64,000 bases of DNA from Devosia sp. MC521 (GCF_014127105.1 NZ_CP059902.1:1955001-2019000), one strand, 5' to 3'. Positions 45,651 through 54,987 are shown, counted from the stretch's first letter. Translations and numbers: made by a program. The notes: generated by a model from the sequence alone, not told the origin.

Positions 45651-47567
45651 ATGAGTGAGGTACACCCCACGCTCGACATTATTACTCTAGGCCGCGCCTC
45701 GGTCGACCTCTATGGCCAACAGATTGGCACACGACTCGAAGACACTGTCAGCTTCGCCAAGTCGGTTGGCGGTTGCCCGGCCAACATAGCCATTGGTTCG
45801 GCCCGTCTGGGCCTGAAATCGGCATGGCTTGGCCGCGTCGGTAACGAACAATTCGGTCGCTACATCACCGAACAAATGGCCCGCGAAGGCGCATCGACCG
45901 ACGGGATCACCATCGACCCGACCCGCCTCACCGCCCTCGCTATTCTCGGCATTGAAGACGACAAGAAATTCCCACTCCTGTTTTATCGCGAAAACTGCGC
46001 CGACATGGCACTGAGCGAAGACGATGTGGACGAGACATTCATTCTGAGCGCGGGTGCCATCCTCGTCACCGGCACCCACTTCTCCCGCGCCAATACGGCT
46101 GCGGCCCAGTTCAAGGCGATCAAAATCGCCCGCGAAAACGGCATGAAGGTCGTTTTCGACATTGATTACCGCCCAAACCTGTGGGGCCTTGCTGGCCACA
46201 ATGCAGGCGAAGAGCGCTACATCGCCTCCGACACTGTCTCGCAAAAGCTGCGCGACGTGCTACCCCATTGCGATCTCATCGTCGGCACTGAAGAAGAAGT
46301 GCTCATTGGCTCCGGCGCTGATGATCTGCACGAAGCCCTCCGCACCATTCGCGCCCACTCCAGCGCCACCATCGTTCTCAAGCGCGGCCCCATGGGCTGC
46401 ATCGTTTACGAAGGCGACATTCCAAACGATTTGGAAGACGGCATTATCGGCCAGGGTTTTCCAATCGAGGTCTACAATACGCTGGGTGCTGGCGATGCTT
46501 TCATGAGCGGGTTCCTCCGCGGCTGGCTGCGCAACGAGCCGCTCGACACTTGCGCCACTTGGGCCAATGCCTGCGGTGCCTTCGCTGTCTCCCGCCTCCT
46601 CTGCTCTGCCGAAATCCCGAGCTTTGTTGAGCTGCAGGATTTCCTCGCCAAGGGAAGCTCTGAACGCGCCCTGCGCAAAGACGCGCGCATCAATCACATC
46701 CACTGGGCGACCACGGCCCGCCGCCGCGATTATCCGACCCTCAAGGCTTTCGCGATTGACCATCGCATCCAGCTCGAAGACGTCGCTGACCGACTTGGCG
46801 CGCCGCGCGAAAAGATCTCCGAATTCAAGGTGCTCGCTGTGCAGGCTGCCGCCCGCGTTGCCGATGGCCGCAATGGCTTTGGCATGCTGCTCGACGACAA
46901 ATACGGCCGCGACGCGCTGTTTGCCGCCTCGAAAGTACCAGACTTCTGGATTTCCAAGCCTTTGGAAGAGCCCGGCTCGCGCCCGCTGCGCTTCGAGTTC
47001 AGCCAGGACGTGGGCTCGCGTCTCGTCGAATGGCCGATTGATCACTGCATCAAATGCCTCTGCTTCTACCATCCAGACGACCCGGCCGATCTGCGCGCCA
47101 CCCAGATCGACAAGCTCAAAACCCTGCACGAAGCCGCTCGCAAAATCGGCCGCGAACTTCTGGTCGAAATCATCGCGGGCAAACACGGCAAACTTGACGC
47201 CAACACCATCGCTCGTGCCCTTCAGGACGTCTACGACGCCGGAATAAAGCCCGATTGGTGGAAGCTCGAACCACAAGCCTCGCCCGAGGCTTGGGTCGCC
47301 ATTGACGACACCATTGAACGCAACGATCCGCTCTGCCGCGGCGTCGTGCTCCTCGGCCTAGAAGCGCCCCGCGCCGAGCTCGAAGCAGCGTTCAAAGCCA
47401 CCACTGCCTCGCGCACCGTAAAAGGCTTCGCTGTCGGCAGAACACTCTTTGCCAGCGCCGCCGAAAAATGGTTGGCTGGCACCATCACCGACGCTGAAGC
47501 CGTGGAGGATATGGCCCAGCGTTTCGCCGAACTCGTTTCGGCTTGGGAGCAGAGGGGGAACGCATGA
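45651..47567 (+). CDS. iolC: 5-dehydro-2-deoxygluconokinase fused to DUF2090 (IolJ-like aldolase) domain
   Basis: This is a 638-residue bifunctional protein. The PfkB kinase part (about 1-325) has VGGCPANIAIGSARLGL near 39-55 and the catalytic NTLGAGDAFMSGFLRGW near 276-292. The second part (about 335-638) is a DUF2090 domain (IDHCIKCLCFYHPDDP, LLVEIIAGKHG, KPDWWKLEPQAS), thought to act as 2-deoxy-5-keto-gluconate-6-phosphate aldolase. Together they phosphorylate and cleave the inositol intermediate. This fused form is usual in rhizobia. GAGGAGG precedes ATG 45651. The stop overlaps iolD by 4 nt. Confidence 0.95.
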   Translation: MSEVHPTLDIITLGRASVDLYGQQIGTRLEDTVSFAKSVGGCPANIAIGSARLGLKSAWLGRVGNEQFGRYITEQMAREGASTDGITIDPTRLTALAILGIEDDKKFPLLFYRENCADMALSEDDVDETFILSAGAILVTGTHFSRANTAAAQFKAIKIARENGMKVVFDIDYRPNLWGLAGHNAGEERYIASDTVSQKLRDVLPHCDLIVGTEEEVLIGSGADDLHEALRTIRAHSSATIVLKRGPMGCIVYEGDIPNDLEDGIIGQGFPIEVYNTLGAGDAFMSGFLRGWLRNEPLDTCATWANACGAFAVSRLLCSAEIPSFVELQDFLAKGSSERALRKDARINHIHWATTARRRDYPTLKAFAIDHRIQLEDVADRLGAPREKISEFKVLAVQAAARVADGRNGFGMLLDDKYGRDALFAASKVPDFWISKPLEEPGSRPLRFEFSQDVGSRLVEWPIDHCIKCLCFYHPDDPADLRATQIDKLKTLHEAARKIGRELLVEIIAGKHGKLDANTIARALQDVYDAGIKPDWWKLEPQASPEAWVAIDDTIERNDPLCRGVVLLGLEAPRAELEAAFKATTASRTVKGFAVGRTLFASAAEKWLAGTITDAEAVEDMAQRFAELVSAWEQRGNA

Positions 47568-49408
47568 CCCAAACTATTCGCCTCACCATGGCTCAAGCCG
47601 TGGCGCAATTCCTCGCGGCTCAACGCACCATTATCGACGGCAAGAACGTTCCGATTTTTGAAGGCGTCTGGGCAATCTTTGGCCACGGCAATGTCGCGGC
47701 CATGGGCGAGGCGCTGTATTCGGTCAAAGACAAATTGCCGACATATCGCGCTCACAATGAGCAAGGCATGGCTCACGCCGCCATTGCTTATGCCAAGGCC
47801 AATTTCCGCCAGCGCTTCATGGCCTGCACCACCTCCATCGGCCCCGGCGCGACCAATATGGTCACCGCCGCCGCTCTGGCCCATGTGAACCGCCTGCCCG
47901 TGCTTTTCCTGCCCGGCGACGTGTTCGCCAATCGCCGCCCCGACCCTGTGTTGCAGCAGGTCGAAAACTTTGCCGACGGCACTGTCTCGGCCAATGACTG
48001 CTTCCGCCCGGTATCGCGCTATTTCGACCGCATCACCCGCCCTGAGCAGATCATCTCCGCTCTCCGCCGCGCCATGCAGGTGCTCACCGATCCCGTCGAT
48101 TGCGGCCCAGTCACCCTTGCACTGTGCCAAGACACGCAGGCCGAGGCTTACGACTACCCAAGCTCATTCTTCGATGAAACCATTTGGTCGCTCCGCCGCC
48201 AGGGTCCGGACGAGAATGAACTCGCTGCCGCTGTCGCAGCACTTCAGAACGCCAAGCAACCGGTGATCATCTCCGGCGGTGGCGTGCTCTATTCCGGGGC
48301 CACAGAGGCATTGCGCAGCTTTGCCGAAACCCACGGCATCCCCGTTCTCGAAACTCAGGCCGGAAAATCCTCCCTGCCCCATTCGCACCCGCTTAACATG
48401 GGTTCGGTTGGTGTTACGGGTTCCTCGGCCTCCAATCAGCTGGCAGAAGCCGCTGACGTGGTCCTCGCCGTCGGCACCCGCCTTCAGGATTTCACAACCG
48501 GCTCCTGGGCCCTATTCAAAAACCCGAACGTTAAATTCATCGGCCTCAACGTCGCCGCCCCCGACGCTGCCAAGCACCGCGCCTTGCCGCTCGTCTCCGA
48601 TGCAAAGCTGGGCCTTAAGGCTCTCAGCGCCGCTCTGAGCACGACCAAAGCTCCGGCGACATGGATCGACAAAGCTGCATCCGGCAAAGCCGAATGGCTC
48701 AAGGCCGCGAATGCCGCGACCGCTTCGTCAAATGCGCAACTTCCATCCGACGCTCAGGTGATCGGAGCTGTTCAGCGCGCCATCCCCGACGCCATTGCCG
48801 TCTGCGCGGCAGGTGGTCTGCCCGGCGAATTGCACAAGCTCTGGCAGGCCGAAAAGCCGGGCCATTACCACCTTGAATACGGCTTCTCCTGCATGGGCTA
48901 CGAGATCGCTGGCGGTCTCGGCGTCAAGCTGGCGCGGCCCGACGAAGACGTCGTCGTCATGGTCGGCGATGGCTCTTACATGATGATGAATTCCGAGCTC
49001 TCGACCTCGGTCATGATGCGCAAAAAGCTCATCGTCGTGCTGTTGGACAATCGCGGCTACGGTTGCATCAATCGCCTACAAATGGGCACCGGCGGAGCCA
49101 ACTTCAACAATCTGCTTGAAGACGCCAATATCGAAATCATGCCCGATATCGACTTCGCCCTCCATGCCCGCGCTCAGGGCGCGCATTCGGAAAAAGTCGC
49201 CTCCATCGCCGAACTCGAAACCGCCCTCGCCGCTGCCAAATCCCGCGACATGACCTCGGTCATCGTCATCGACACCGATCCGCTGATCACCACGCAAGCG
49301 GGCGGTCACTGGTGGGATGTGGCTGTGCCGGAAGTGTCAGACCGCGCCGAAGTCCGCACCAAGCGCGCCGAATACGAAACCAATATTACTCGCCAGACCA
49401 TCGGCTAA
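47564..49408 (+). CDS. iolD: 3D-(3,5/4)-trihydroxycyclohexane-1,2-dione hydrolase
   Basis: This is a 614-residue thiamine-diphosphate enzyme that opens the inositol ring. The N-terminal pyrimidine-binding domain has the catalytic Glu in YRAHNEQGMAHAAIAYAK near 63. The central domain holds IISGGGVLYSGATEALR. The C-terminal TPP motif is MVGDGSYMMMNSELSTSVMM, followed by VLLDNRGYGCINRLQM. Length matches the family. It starts at ATG 47564 overlapping the iolC stop. Confidence 0.96.
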   Translation: MTQTIRLTMAQAVAQFLAAQRTIIDGKNVPIFEGVWAIFGHGNVAAMGEALYSVKDKLPTYRAHNEQGMAHAAIAYAKANFRQRFMACTTSIGPGATNMVTAAALAHVNRLPVLFLPGDVFANRRPDPVLQQVENFADGTVSANDCFRPVSRYFDRITRPEQIISALRRAMQVLTDPVDCGPVTLALCQDTQAEAYDYPSSFFDETIWSLRRQGPDENELAAAVAALQNAKQPVIISGGGVLYSGATEALRSFAETHGIPVLETQAGKSSLPHSHPLNMGSVGVTGSSASNQLAEAADVVLAVGTRLQDFTTGSWALFKNPNVKFIGLNVAAPDAAKHRALPLVSDAKLGLKALSAALSTTKAPATWIDKAASGKAEWLKAANAATASSNAQLPSDAQVIGAVQRAIPDAIAVCAAGGLPGELHKLWQAEKPGHYHLEYGFSCMGYEIAGGLGVKLARPDEDVVVMVGDGSYMMMNSELSTSVMMRKKLIVVLLDNRGYGCINRLQMGTGGANFNNLLEDANIEIMPDIDFALHARAQGAHSEKVASIAELETALAAAKSRDMTSVIVIDTDPLITTQAGGHWWDVAVPEVSDRAEVRTKRAEYETNITRQTIG

Positions 49409-49431
49409 GTCTTTTCTAGGGAACACGAAGA

Positions 49432-50325
49432 ATGATCCGCATCGGTGCAAACCCCATAGGCTGGTCCAATGATGACATGATCGAGATTGGTGGCGAAACC
49501 AGTCTCGAAACCTGTCTGACCGAAGCGCGCGAAGCTGGCTTCACCGGCATGGAGCTTGGCAACAAGTTCCCGCGCGTCGCCAGCCAACTCCGCCCGATCC
49601 TTGAGGCCCACGGCCACAACCTCGTCTCCGGCTGGTATTCGGTTGAATTGCTCACGCGCGACGTCGCCGCCGAACTCAAGGCCGCCGAAGCCCACGCCAC
49701 GCTCCTGCGCGACATGGGCTGCAAAGTCTTCATCGTCTGCGAAACGTCCAACGCCATCCATGGCCAGATCAACACCCCGCTCTCGGCGCGTCCGGTCTTG
49801 GGCAAAGCGGATTGGAAGCAGTTCGGTGAGCGCCTCACAGCCTTCGCCGAAGCGATCAAGGCGCAGTACGGTCTGACGCTGGTCTATCACCACCACATGG
49901 GCTCCATCGTCCAGACCGAAGCCGAAATCGACCGCCTGATGGCCGTCACCGGCCCGGCCGTGCATCTCCTGCTCGACACCGGCCACATCACTTGGGGCGG
50001 CGGCAATCCGGCCCGCGTCGCGCGCAATCACCGTGCACGCATTGGCCACGTCCATTGCAAGGACGTCCGCGCCGAGGTCATGAAACAGTCGAACTCGGAA
50101 GACTGGTCCTTCCTCAATTCAGTCCTCGCAGGTGTCTACACCGTCCCCGGCGATGGCGTGGTCGATTACCCCGCCGTCTTTGCCGAAATCTCGGGCTACG
50201 AAGGCTGGGTGGTCGTGGAAGCCGAACAGGACCCGAAAAAGGCCAATCCGCTGCAATACGCCAAGCTCGGCTACAAAAACCTACGTGGCTACCTTGAAGC
50301 CGCTGGTTTCACCGTCACCGAATAA
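49432..50325 (+). CDS. iolE: Inosose dehydratase
   Basis: This is a 297-residue TIM-barrel enzyme of the xylose-isomerase-like fold that dehydrates 2-keto-myo-inositol. IRIGANPIGWSNDDM at the N-terminus, YHHHMGSIVQTEAEIDRLM near 146-164, LLLDTGHITWGGGNP near 180 and RIGHVHCKDVRAEVM near 203-217 carry the expected metal ligands. It lies 23 nt after iolD. Confidence 0.95.
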   Translation: MIRIGANPIGWSNDDMIEIGGETSLETCLTEAREAGFTGMELGNKFPRVASQLRPILEAHGHNLVSGWYSVELLTRDVAAELKAAEAHATLLRDMGCKVFIVCETSNAIHGQINTPLSARPVLGKADWKQFGERLTAFAEAIKAQYGLTLVYHHHMGSIVQTEAEIDRLMAVTGPAVHLLLDTGHITWGGGNPARVARNHRARIGHVHCKDVRAEVMKQSNSEDWSFLNSVLAGVYTVPGDGVVDYPAVFAEISGYEGWVVVEAEQDPKKANPLQYAKLGYKNLRGYLEAAGFTVTE

Positions 50326-50339
50326 AGCGAGAAACCGAC

Positions 50340-51137
50340 ATGTCTAAACTGCTCGTCAAACCAAACGGCACCTCCGGCAAAGTCATCGACGTTACGCCGG
50401 AAAGTGCAGGCTGGACCTATGTCGGCTTCACCCTCCACAAGCTCAGTCCCGGCCAGTCGGTCAGCGCCCCAACAGGCGACCGCGAGGTCTGTCTCGTCCT
50501 CGTCTCCGGCACAGCCGACATCACCGCCGGGTCCGAAAACTTCCCATCTGTCGGCAAGCGCACCTCGCCTTTCGAAGGCAAGCCCGAAGCCGTCTACGTC
50601 CCCGGCCATTCCAACTGGTCGGCAAAAGCCGTAACCCAAGTCGAACTGGCCGTCTGCTCCGCACCAGCGCTCACCGAGAAAAAGGCCCGCTTTATCTCGT
50701 CGGACGACATGAGCCAGGAGGTTCGTGGCAAAGGCACCAATGTGCGCCACGTCACCAATATCCTACCCGAGACCGACCCAACCGCGGACTCGCTCCTTGT
50801 GGTGGAAGTCATCACCCCCGGTGGCCACACCTCGTCCTATCCGCCCCACAAGCACGACAAGGACAATCTGCCCGCCGAGAGCTTTTTGGAAGAAACCTAT
50901 TATCACCGTCTCAACCCGCCGCACGGCTATGCCTTCCAGCGCGTTTACACCGATGATCGCTCGCTGGACGAAACCATGCTCATCGAAGACGGCGTCACCG
51001 CGCTGGTGCCCAAGGGCTACCACCCCTGCGCCACCATCCACGGCTACGACCTTTACTACCTAAACGTCATGGCCGGCCCGACCCGCATCTGGAAGTTCCA
51101 CAACCAGGCCGAACACGAGTGGCTGCTTAAAAAGTAG
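50340..51137 (+). CDS. iolB: 5-deoxy-glucuronate isomerase
   Basis: This is a 265-residue cupin-type isomerase that converts 5-deoxy-D-glucuronate to 2-deoxy-5-keto-D-gluconate. SSYPPHKHDKDNLPAESFLEETYYH near 162-186 holds the metal-binding His and Glu residues, and the end reads VMAGPTRIWKFHNQAEHEWL as in the family. It is the last gene of the iol run and is followed by a strong terminator. iolA, for the last pathway step, is not in the window. Confidence 0.95.
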   Translation: MSKLLVKPNGTSGKVIDVTPESAGWTYVGFTLHKLSPGQSVSAPTGDREVCLVLVSGTADITAGSENFPSVGKRTSPFEGKPEAVYVPGHSNWSAKAVTQVELAVCSAPALTEKKARFISSDDMSQEVRGKGTNVRHVTNILPETDPTADSLLVVEVITPGGHTSSYPPHKHDKDNLPAESFLEETYYHRLNPPHGYAFQRVYTDDRSLDETMLIEDGVTALVPKGYHPCATIHGYDLYYLNVMAGPTRIWKFHNQAEHEWLLKK

Positions 51138-51148
51138 CGCCAAAAACA

Positions 51149-51177
51149 CAAAAGCCGGGGTCATGCCCCGGCTTTTT
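51149..51177 (+). terminator. Rho-independent terminator after iolB
   Basis: AAAGCCGGGG-TCATG-CCCCGGCTTT is a 10-bp perfect stem with a 5-nt loop ending in a T run (51173-51177), 13 nt after the iolB stop. Confidence 0.92.
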
Positions 51178-51244
51178 CATTGTCGCAGTTCATGGCAAGC
51201 GGCTCCGCCACTCGGCTCGACCAAGACGGCAAGTGAGCCCGGCC

Positions 51245-51901
51245 TTAAGAAGATGCGGCACGCTGCTCAGATAGCAACCCTGACAAAATCGCTTTCATAT
51301 CCGCGACTTCCTGCGCTGTGACCGCCACCGTCAAATCACCATGCACGAACTTGTTCCGCTTAGCGGCCATTCCCCGCATTTGAGCAGCTTGCCCCGGCAG
51401 AATATCACCCCGCCCCGCCAATAGCTCAACCAGCCGCCCAGGAGACTGTGGGCGCTGAGTATGATCGGGATAGATGTGCCGCACCAAAGCCTCGGCTAAA
51501 GACCAAAGCTTAATCAGCGCCAACCTCGTATCGACAGACCCAATGTCATCGACCGCCTGCAACTCAGATTGGAGCTGATAAAGAGCGAGTTTCGGCAATT
51601 CGTCCTGCGCCTGCCCATAATAGACAACCTGAAATTTCCAATCCGGGTGGCGCTGAAACAGTGACCGCACGCGCTCCAAGTTCTGCTCAGCACTTGGATT
51701 ACTTTTCACACCTTTAGATTTGACCTCAATGGCAAATTTCTCATTACCCTTGGTCGCAATCATATCCGGTTGATAGTACCGGAAGACGTCTTCTAACCCA
51801 GCGAAACTGCGGGGTTCGACCTGCACGTCAAAGCCACGCGCTTGCCACTCTATAGCAAGTTGTTCGGTCATTTCATTCGCGGCACTAGATACAGCGCTCA
51901 T
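51245..51901 (-). CDS. PD-(D/E)XK nuclease-like (AHJR-type) protein with HEPN-like C-terminus
   Basis: This is a 218-residue protein not matched to a named enzyme. Residues about 10-110 look like a restriction-endonuclease fold: EQLAIEWQARGFDVQVEP, then QPDMIATKGNEKFAIEVKSKG, which gives the D...EVK catalytic pattern, then HPDWKFQVVYYGQ. Residues about 120-215 are helical (LALIKLWSLAEALVRHIYP, SPGRLVELLAGRGD) and end in AKRNKFVHGDL, an R-x4-H motif as in HEPN ribonucleases. I recall this REase plus HEPN layout as REase_AHJR-like. ATG 51901 overlaps the stop of the RusA-like gene by 4 nt. G+C is visibly lower than in the flanks (32 of 60 bases at 51481-51540, against 37 of 60 in tex at 54121-54180). 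Confidence 0.7.
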   Translation of the reverse strand: MSAVSSAANEMTEQLAIEWQARGFDVQVEPRSFAGLEDVFRYYQPDMIATKGNEKFAIEVKSKGVKSNPSAEQNLERVRSLFQRHPDWKFQVVYYGQAQDELPKLALYQLQSELQAVDDIGSVDTRLALIKLWSLAEALVRHIYPDHTQRPQSPGRLVELLAGRGDILPGQAAQMRGMAAKRNKFVHGDLTVAVTAQEVADMKAILSGLLSEQRAASS

Positions 51902-52347
51902 AGCGAAACTCCGACAGCGGAAACCTCATCAACGCATATGTAGAGCACAGGATCCTCCACAGCCATAGCGCTGAGCAGAACTTCGCTAGGTGCAACAAAT
52001 GCGGCTGCATCGCGCACATTGAACCTTTGCACCAGCACTCGATCGACAATGGCATCATCAGTGTAAACTCTAGGTACCAGTGCATCCATCGTCAATTTCA
52101 CGATGTTATCTATGTCCCCGAGCATCGGGCTTGCCGGAAAATAGAACATCGTGAAGGACAGCCTAGGCCAATCATGAAACGCCCATAGTTTAGCATCAAT
52201 TTCGTTCTCCGCATCGCGGAGTGCGGCTTCCGCTGCCTCAAGCACCAAACGCTGCCAAGCTGCCCGAGCCCGAGCCCGGCTATTGCCTGACTGCAAAGTC
52301 ACCGGCGTACCAACCACTAGAAATTCTATCGGTAGTGATGGCCACAT
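51898..52347 (-). CDS. RusA-like Holliday-junction resolvase family protein
   Basis: This is a 149-residue protein with the RusA signature. GDIDNIVKLTMDALVPRVYTDDAIVDRVLVQR (about 77-108, in blocks) holds the DxDNxxK and the later DD of the active site. The N-terminus has VVGTPVTLQSGNSRARARAAWQRLV in place of the usual PxxKxRPR start. RusA proteins are dimeric, metal-dependent and resolve four-way DNA junctions. They are usually prophage-borne, but no phage genes are nearby. It is the first gene of a translationally coupled pair. The partner is a nuclease-like protein, so a DNA-processing conflict module is possible. Confidence 0.75.
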   Translation of the reverse strand: MWPSLPIEFLVVGTPVTLQSGNSRARARAAWQRLVLEAAEAALRDAENEIDAKLWAFHDWPRLSFTMFYFPASPMLGDIDNIVKLTMDALVPRVYTDDAIVDRVLVQRFNVRDAAAFVAPSEVLLSAMAVEDPVLYICVDEVSAVGVSL

Positions 52348-52599
52348 TGCTTGAAGCTCTCGATTGTGACTTCTGTTCTGAAACTGGCGAACGTGCCTAA
52401 CAGGGTGTCATTCAATAAAAGCAGATTAGGCGGAACAGCGAAACGCGGGAGAAATCCCAGCCCAAAACTCCCCCGCCCCAAGCCCGCCGCAACTGCGCAT
52501 TAAGTCAATCTCCACAGCCTCCCAAAGCTGCGCCAAAAACCATTGCCTTGCGCCCATTCCGCACTATGGTCACGGCGAAATAACCCGAGATTGAGCGAC
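52348..52599. other. Divergent intergenic region between the RusA-like gene and tex
   Basis: These 250 bases should contain promoters for both directions. They are relatively A+T-rich near 52400-52430 (CATTCAATAAAAGCAG). I could not settle on a -35/-10 pair. No repeats or attachment-site-like duplications are evident. Confidence 0.4.
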
Positions 52600-54936
52600 A
52601 TGTCCGAAATCGACACCCGCATTGCCAAACAGATCGCCACCGAAATTGCGGCACGCCCTGAACAGGTGCGCTCCGCCGTGGAATTGCTCGATGGTGGCGC
52701 GACGGTTCCGTTCATTGCCCGTTACCGTAAGGAAGTCACCGGGGGCCTCGACGACACCCAGCTGCGCAACCTTGCCGAGCGCCTGACCTATCTGCGCGAG
52801 CTCGAAGCCCGCCGCGCGTCCATCATCAAATCCATCGATGAAAAAGGCCAGCTCACCCCCGAGCTGACCGCCTCGCTCGTCGGCGCGACCACCAAGGCCG
52901 AGTTGGAAGATCTCTATCTTCCCTATAAGCCGAAGCGCCGTACCAAGGCCGAAATCGCCCGCGAACGCGGCCTTGCGCCCCTCGCCGAAGCCATTCTGGC
53001 CAACCACGCTGCCGACCCCTACAAACTCGCCGAAGCCTACATGACCGACGAGGTCCCGGGCACGAAGGAGGCGCTCGAAGGCGCGCGCGATATCGTCGTG
53101 GAAGGCCTCACGGAAAATGCCGCCCTCCTCGGCCAACTGCGCGCCTATATGCGCGACAAGGCCATGCTTGTCTCCTCCGTCCTCAAGGGCAAGGAAGCCG
53201 AAGGCCAAAAATTCTCGGACTATTTTGAGCATTCCGAACGCTGGAACAAAACCGCTGGCCACCGTGCTCTGGCGATGATGCGCGGCCGCGACGAAGGCTT
53301 TCTGGGTCTCGACATTACCATCGATGCCGACCTAACCGATCCAGTAAAACCTGTCGAACGCATGGTTGGCGCAGCGCTGTCCGCACAAGGCTCTGGCGCT
53401 GGCGACATCTGGCTGCGCGAAGTCGCCGCTTGGGCATGGCGCGCCCGCCTCTCCGTCTCGCTTTCGGTCGATCTCATGGTCGAACTGCGCGAACGCGCCG
53501 AGGCCGAAGCCATCACCGTTTTCGCCCGCAATTTGAAAGATCTGCTACTCGCCGCCCCCGCTGGCGCCCGCACCACCATCGGCCTCGATCCGGGCATTCG
53601 CACCGGCGTAAAAGTGGCCGTTATCGACAAGACCGGTAAAGTCTTGGATACCGATACCATCTACCCCTTCCAGCCACGCAATGACGTGATGGGTGCGCAA
53701 GCAGCCCTCGGCCTGCTCATTAAAAAGCATGGCGTTGAACTCATCGCTATCGGCAATGGCACCGGCTCCCGCGAGACCGAAAAGCTCGTCGCCGATCTGA
53801 TTGAGCGCCTCCCCGCGCCAAAACCCACCAAGGTCATCGTCTCGGAAGCTGGCGCGTCGGTCTATTCCGCCTCCCAGCTTGCAGCCAATGAATTCCCCGA
53901 TCTCGACGTTTCGCTGCGCGGCGCGGTTTCCATCGCCCGTCGCCTGCAAGACCCGCTGGCCGAACTGGTCAAGATTGAGCCCAAGGCCATTGGCGTCGGC
54001 CAATATCAGCACGACGTCGATCAGGGCCGCTTGGGCCGCCAGTTGGACGCCGTTGTTGAAGACGCTGTGAACGCCGTCGGCGTTGATCTCAACACCGCTT
54101 CCGCCCCGCTCCTCGCGCGCATCTCGGGCCTCTCCTCCTCGGTTGCCGACGCCATTGTGTTGCACCGCAACGAAAACGGCCCCTTCGCCAATCGGAAAGC
54201 ACTGCTCAAGGTCGCACGCCTCGGCCAGCGCACCTTTGAGCAAGCTGCGGGCTTCCTCCGCATCACCGATGGCGACGAGCCGCTGGACGCCTCCGCCGTG
54301 CACCCGGAGGCCTATGGCGTCGCCCGTAAAATCGTCAAATCCTGTGGCCGCGATCTGCGCACGCTGCAAAACGATAAAACCGCGCTCGCCAACATCGACC
54401 CGCGCCAGTTCGTTGACGACCGTTTTGGTCTGCCGACGGTCAAGGACATCCTCGCCGAACTCGAAAAGCCCGGCCGCGACCCGCGCCCTGCCTTCAAAAC
54501 CGCCACCTTCGCCGAAGGCATTGACGAGATCAAACATCTCGTCCCCGGCATGTTGCTCGAAGGTACCGTCACCAATGTCGCCGCCTTCGGCGCTTTCGTC
54601 GACATTGGCGTCCATCAGGACGGTCTTGTCCACGTCTCGGCCCTTGCCGACAAATTCGTCAAAGACCCGCATGAAGTGGTCAAGGCGGGTGATGTGGTAA
54701 AAGTGCGCGTGGTCGAAGTCGACGTCGCCCGTAAACGCATTGCGCTCTCTATGCGCAAGGACGACACCCCCATCCAGCGCGAGCGCGGCAATGAACGCCC
54801 GAATGAGCGTCCAAGCGGCAATGCTCGGCCGAACAATGCGCGCCCGCCCAACCAGCGCCCAGCCCAGTCCAACTCTGGTGGCGCCTTTGGCTCTCTCGGT
54901 GACCGTCTCAACGACGCCTTCAAAAAGCGCACATAA
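52600..54936 (+). CDS. tex: Tex, S1-domain RNA-binding transcription accessory protein
   Basis: This is a 778-residue cytoplasmic nucleic-acid-binding protein. The N-terminal helical part (AIAARPEQVRSAVELLDGGATVPFIARYRKEVTG in blocks) and the YqgF/RNase-H-like core (TTIGLDPGIRTGVKVAVIDKTG near 325-346; VIVSEAGASVYSASQLA near 413-429) are present. A helix-hairpin-helix pair follows (VGVDLNTASAPLLARISGLS). The C-terminal S1 domain reads LEGTVTNVAAFGAFVDIGVHQDGLVHVS near 652-679 in blocks. The last 50 residues are an Arg/Asn/Pro-rich repeat (NERPNERPSGNARPNNARPP) that probably adds RNA affinity. ATG 52600 matches the conserved start. Confidence 0.96.
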   Translation: MSEIDTRIAKQIATEIAARPEQVRSAVELLDGGATVPFIARYRKEVTGGLDDTQLRNLAERLTYLRELEARRASIIKSIDEKGQLTPELTASLVGATTKAELEDLYLPYKPKRRTKAEIARERGLAPLAEAILANHAADPYKLAEAYMTDEVPGTKEALEGARDIVVEGLTENAALLGQLRAYMRDKAMLVSSVLKGKEAEGQKFSDYFEHSERWNKTAGHRALAMMRGRDEGFLGLDITIDADLTDPVKPVERMVGAALSAQGSGAGDIWLREVAAWAWRARLSVSLSVDLMVELRERAEAEAITVFARNLKDLLLAAPAGARTTIGLDPGIRTGVKVAVIDKTGKVLDTDTIYPFQPRNDVMGAQAALGLLIKKHGVELIAIGNGTGSRETEKLVADLIERLPAPKPTKVIVSEAGASVYSASQLAANEFPDLDVSLRGAVSIARRLQDPLAELVKIEPKAIGVGQYQHDVDQGRLGRQLDAVVEDAVNAVGVDLNTASAPLLARISGLSSSVADAIVLHRNENGPFANRKALLKVARLGQRTFEQAAGFLRITDGDEPLDASAVHPEAYGVARKIVKSCGRDLRTLQNDKTALANIDPRQFVDDRFGLPTVKDILAELEKPGRDPRPAFKTATFAEGIDEIKHLVPGMLLEGTVTNVAAFGAFVDIGVHQDGLVHVSALADKFVKDPHEVVKAGDVVKVRVVEVDVARKRIALSMRKDDTPIQRERGNERPNERPSGNARPNNARPPNQRPAQSNSGGAFGSLGDRLNDAFKKRT

Positions 54937-54943
54937 CAGCAAA

Positions 54944-54977
54944 AAGTGGGGCGACACTGTCGCCCCACTTGTCTTTT
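54944..54977. terminator. Bidirectional terminator after tex
   Basis: AAGTGGGGCGAC-ACT-GTCGCCCCACTT is a 12-bp perfect stem with a 3-nt loop (54944-54970), followed by GTCTTTT. An A run precedes it, so it can also end transcription of the convergent aldo/keto reductase gene. Confidence 0.9.
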
Positions 54978-54987
54978 GACACCGCCT

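Noticed and set aside
46260..47276. 338-codon frame antisense to iolC
   Set aside because: It is a shadow of the iolC frame without a ribosome site or domain.
51245..52347. Prophage remnant explanation for the RusA-like gene
   Set aside because: No integrase, attachment-site duplication, capsid or replication genes lie nearby, and the gene is coupled to a nuclease-like partner instead.
53545..54957. 470-codon open frame antisense to tex
   Set aside because: It is a codon-bias shadow in a high-G+C gene; the Gly/Val/Asp-rich product has no known motif and the sense frame is certain.
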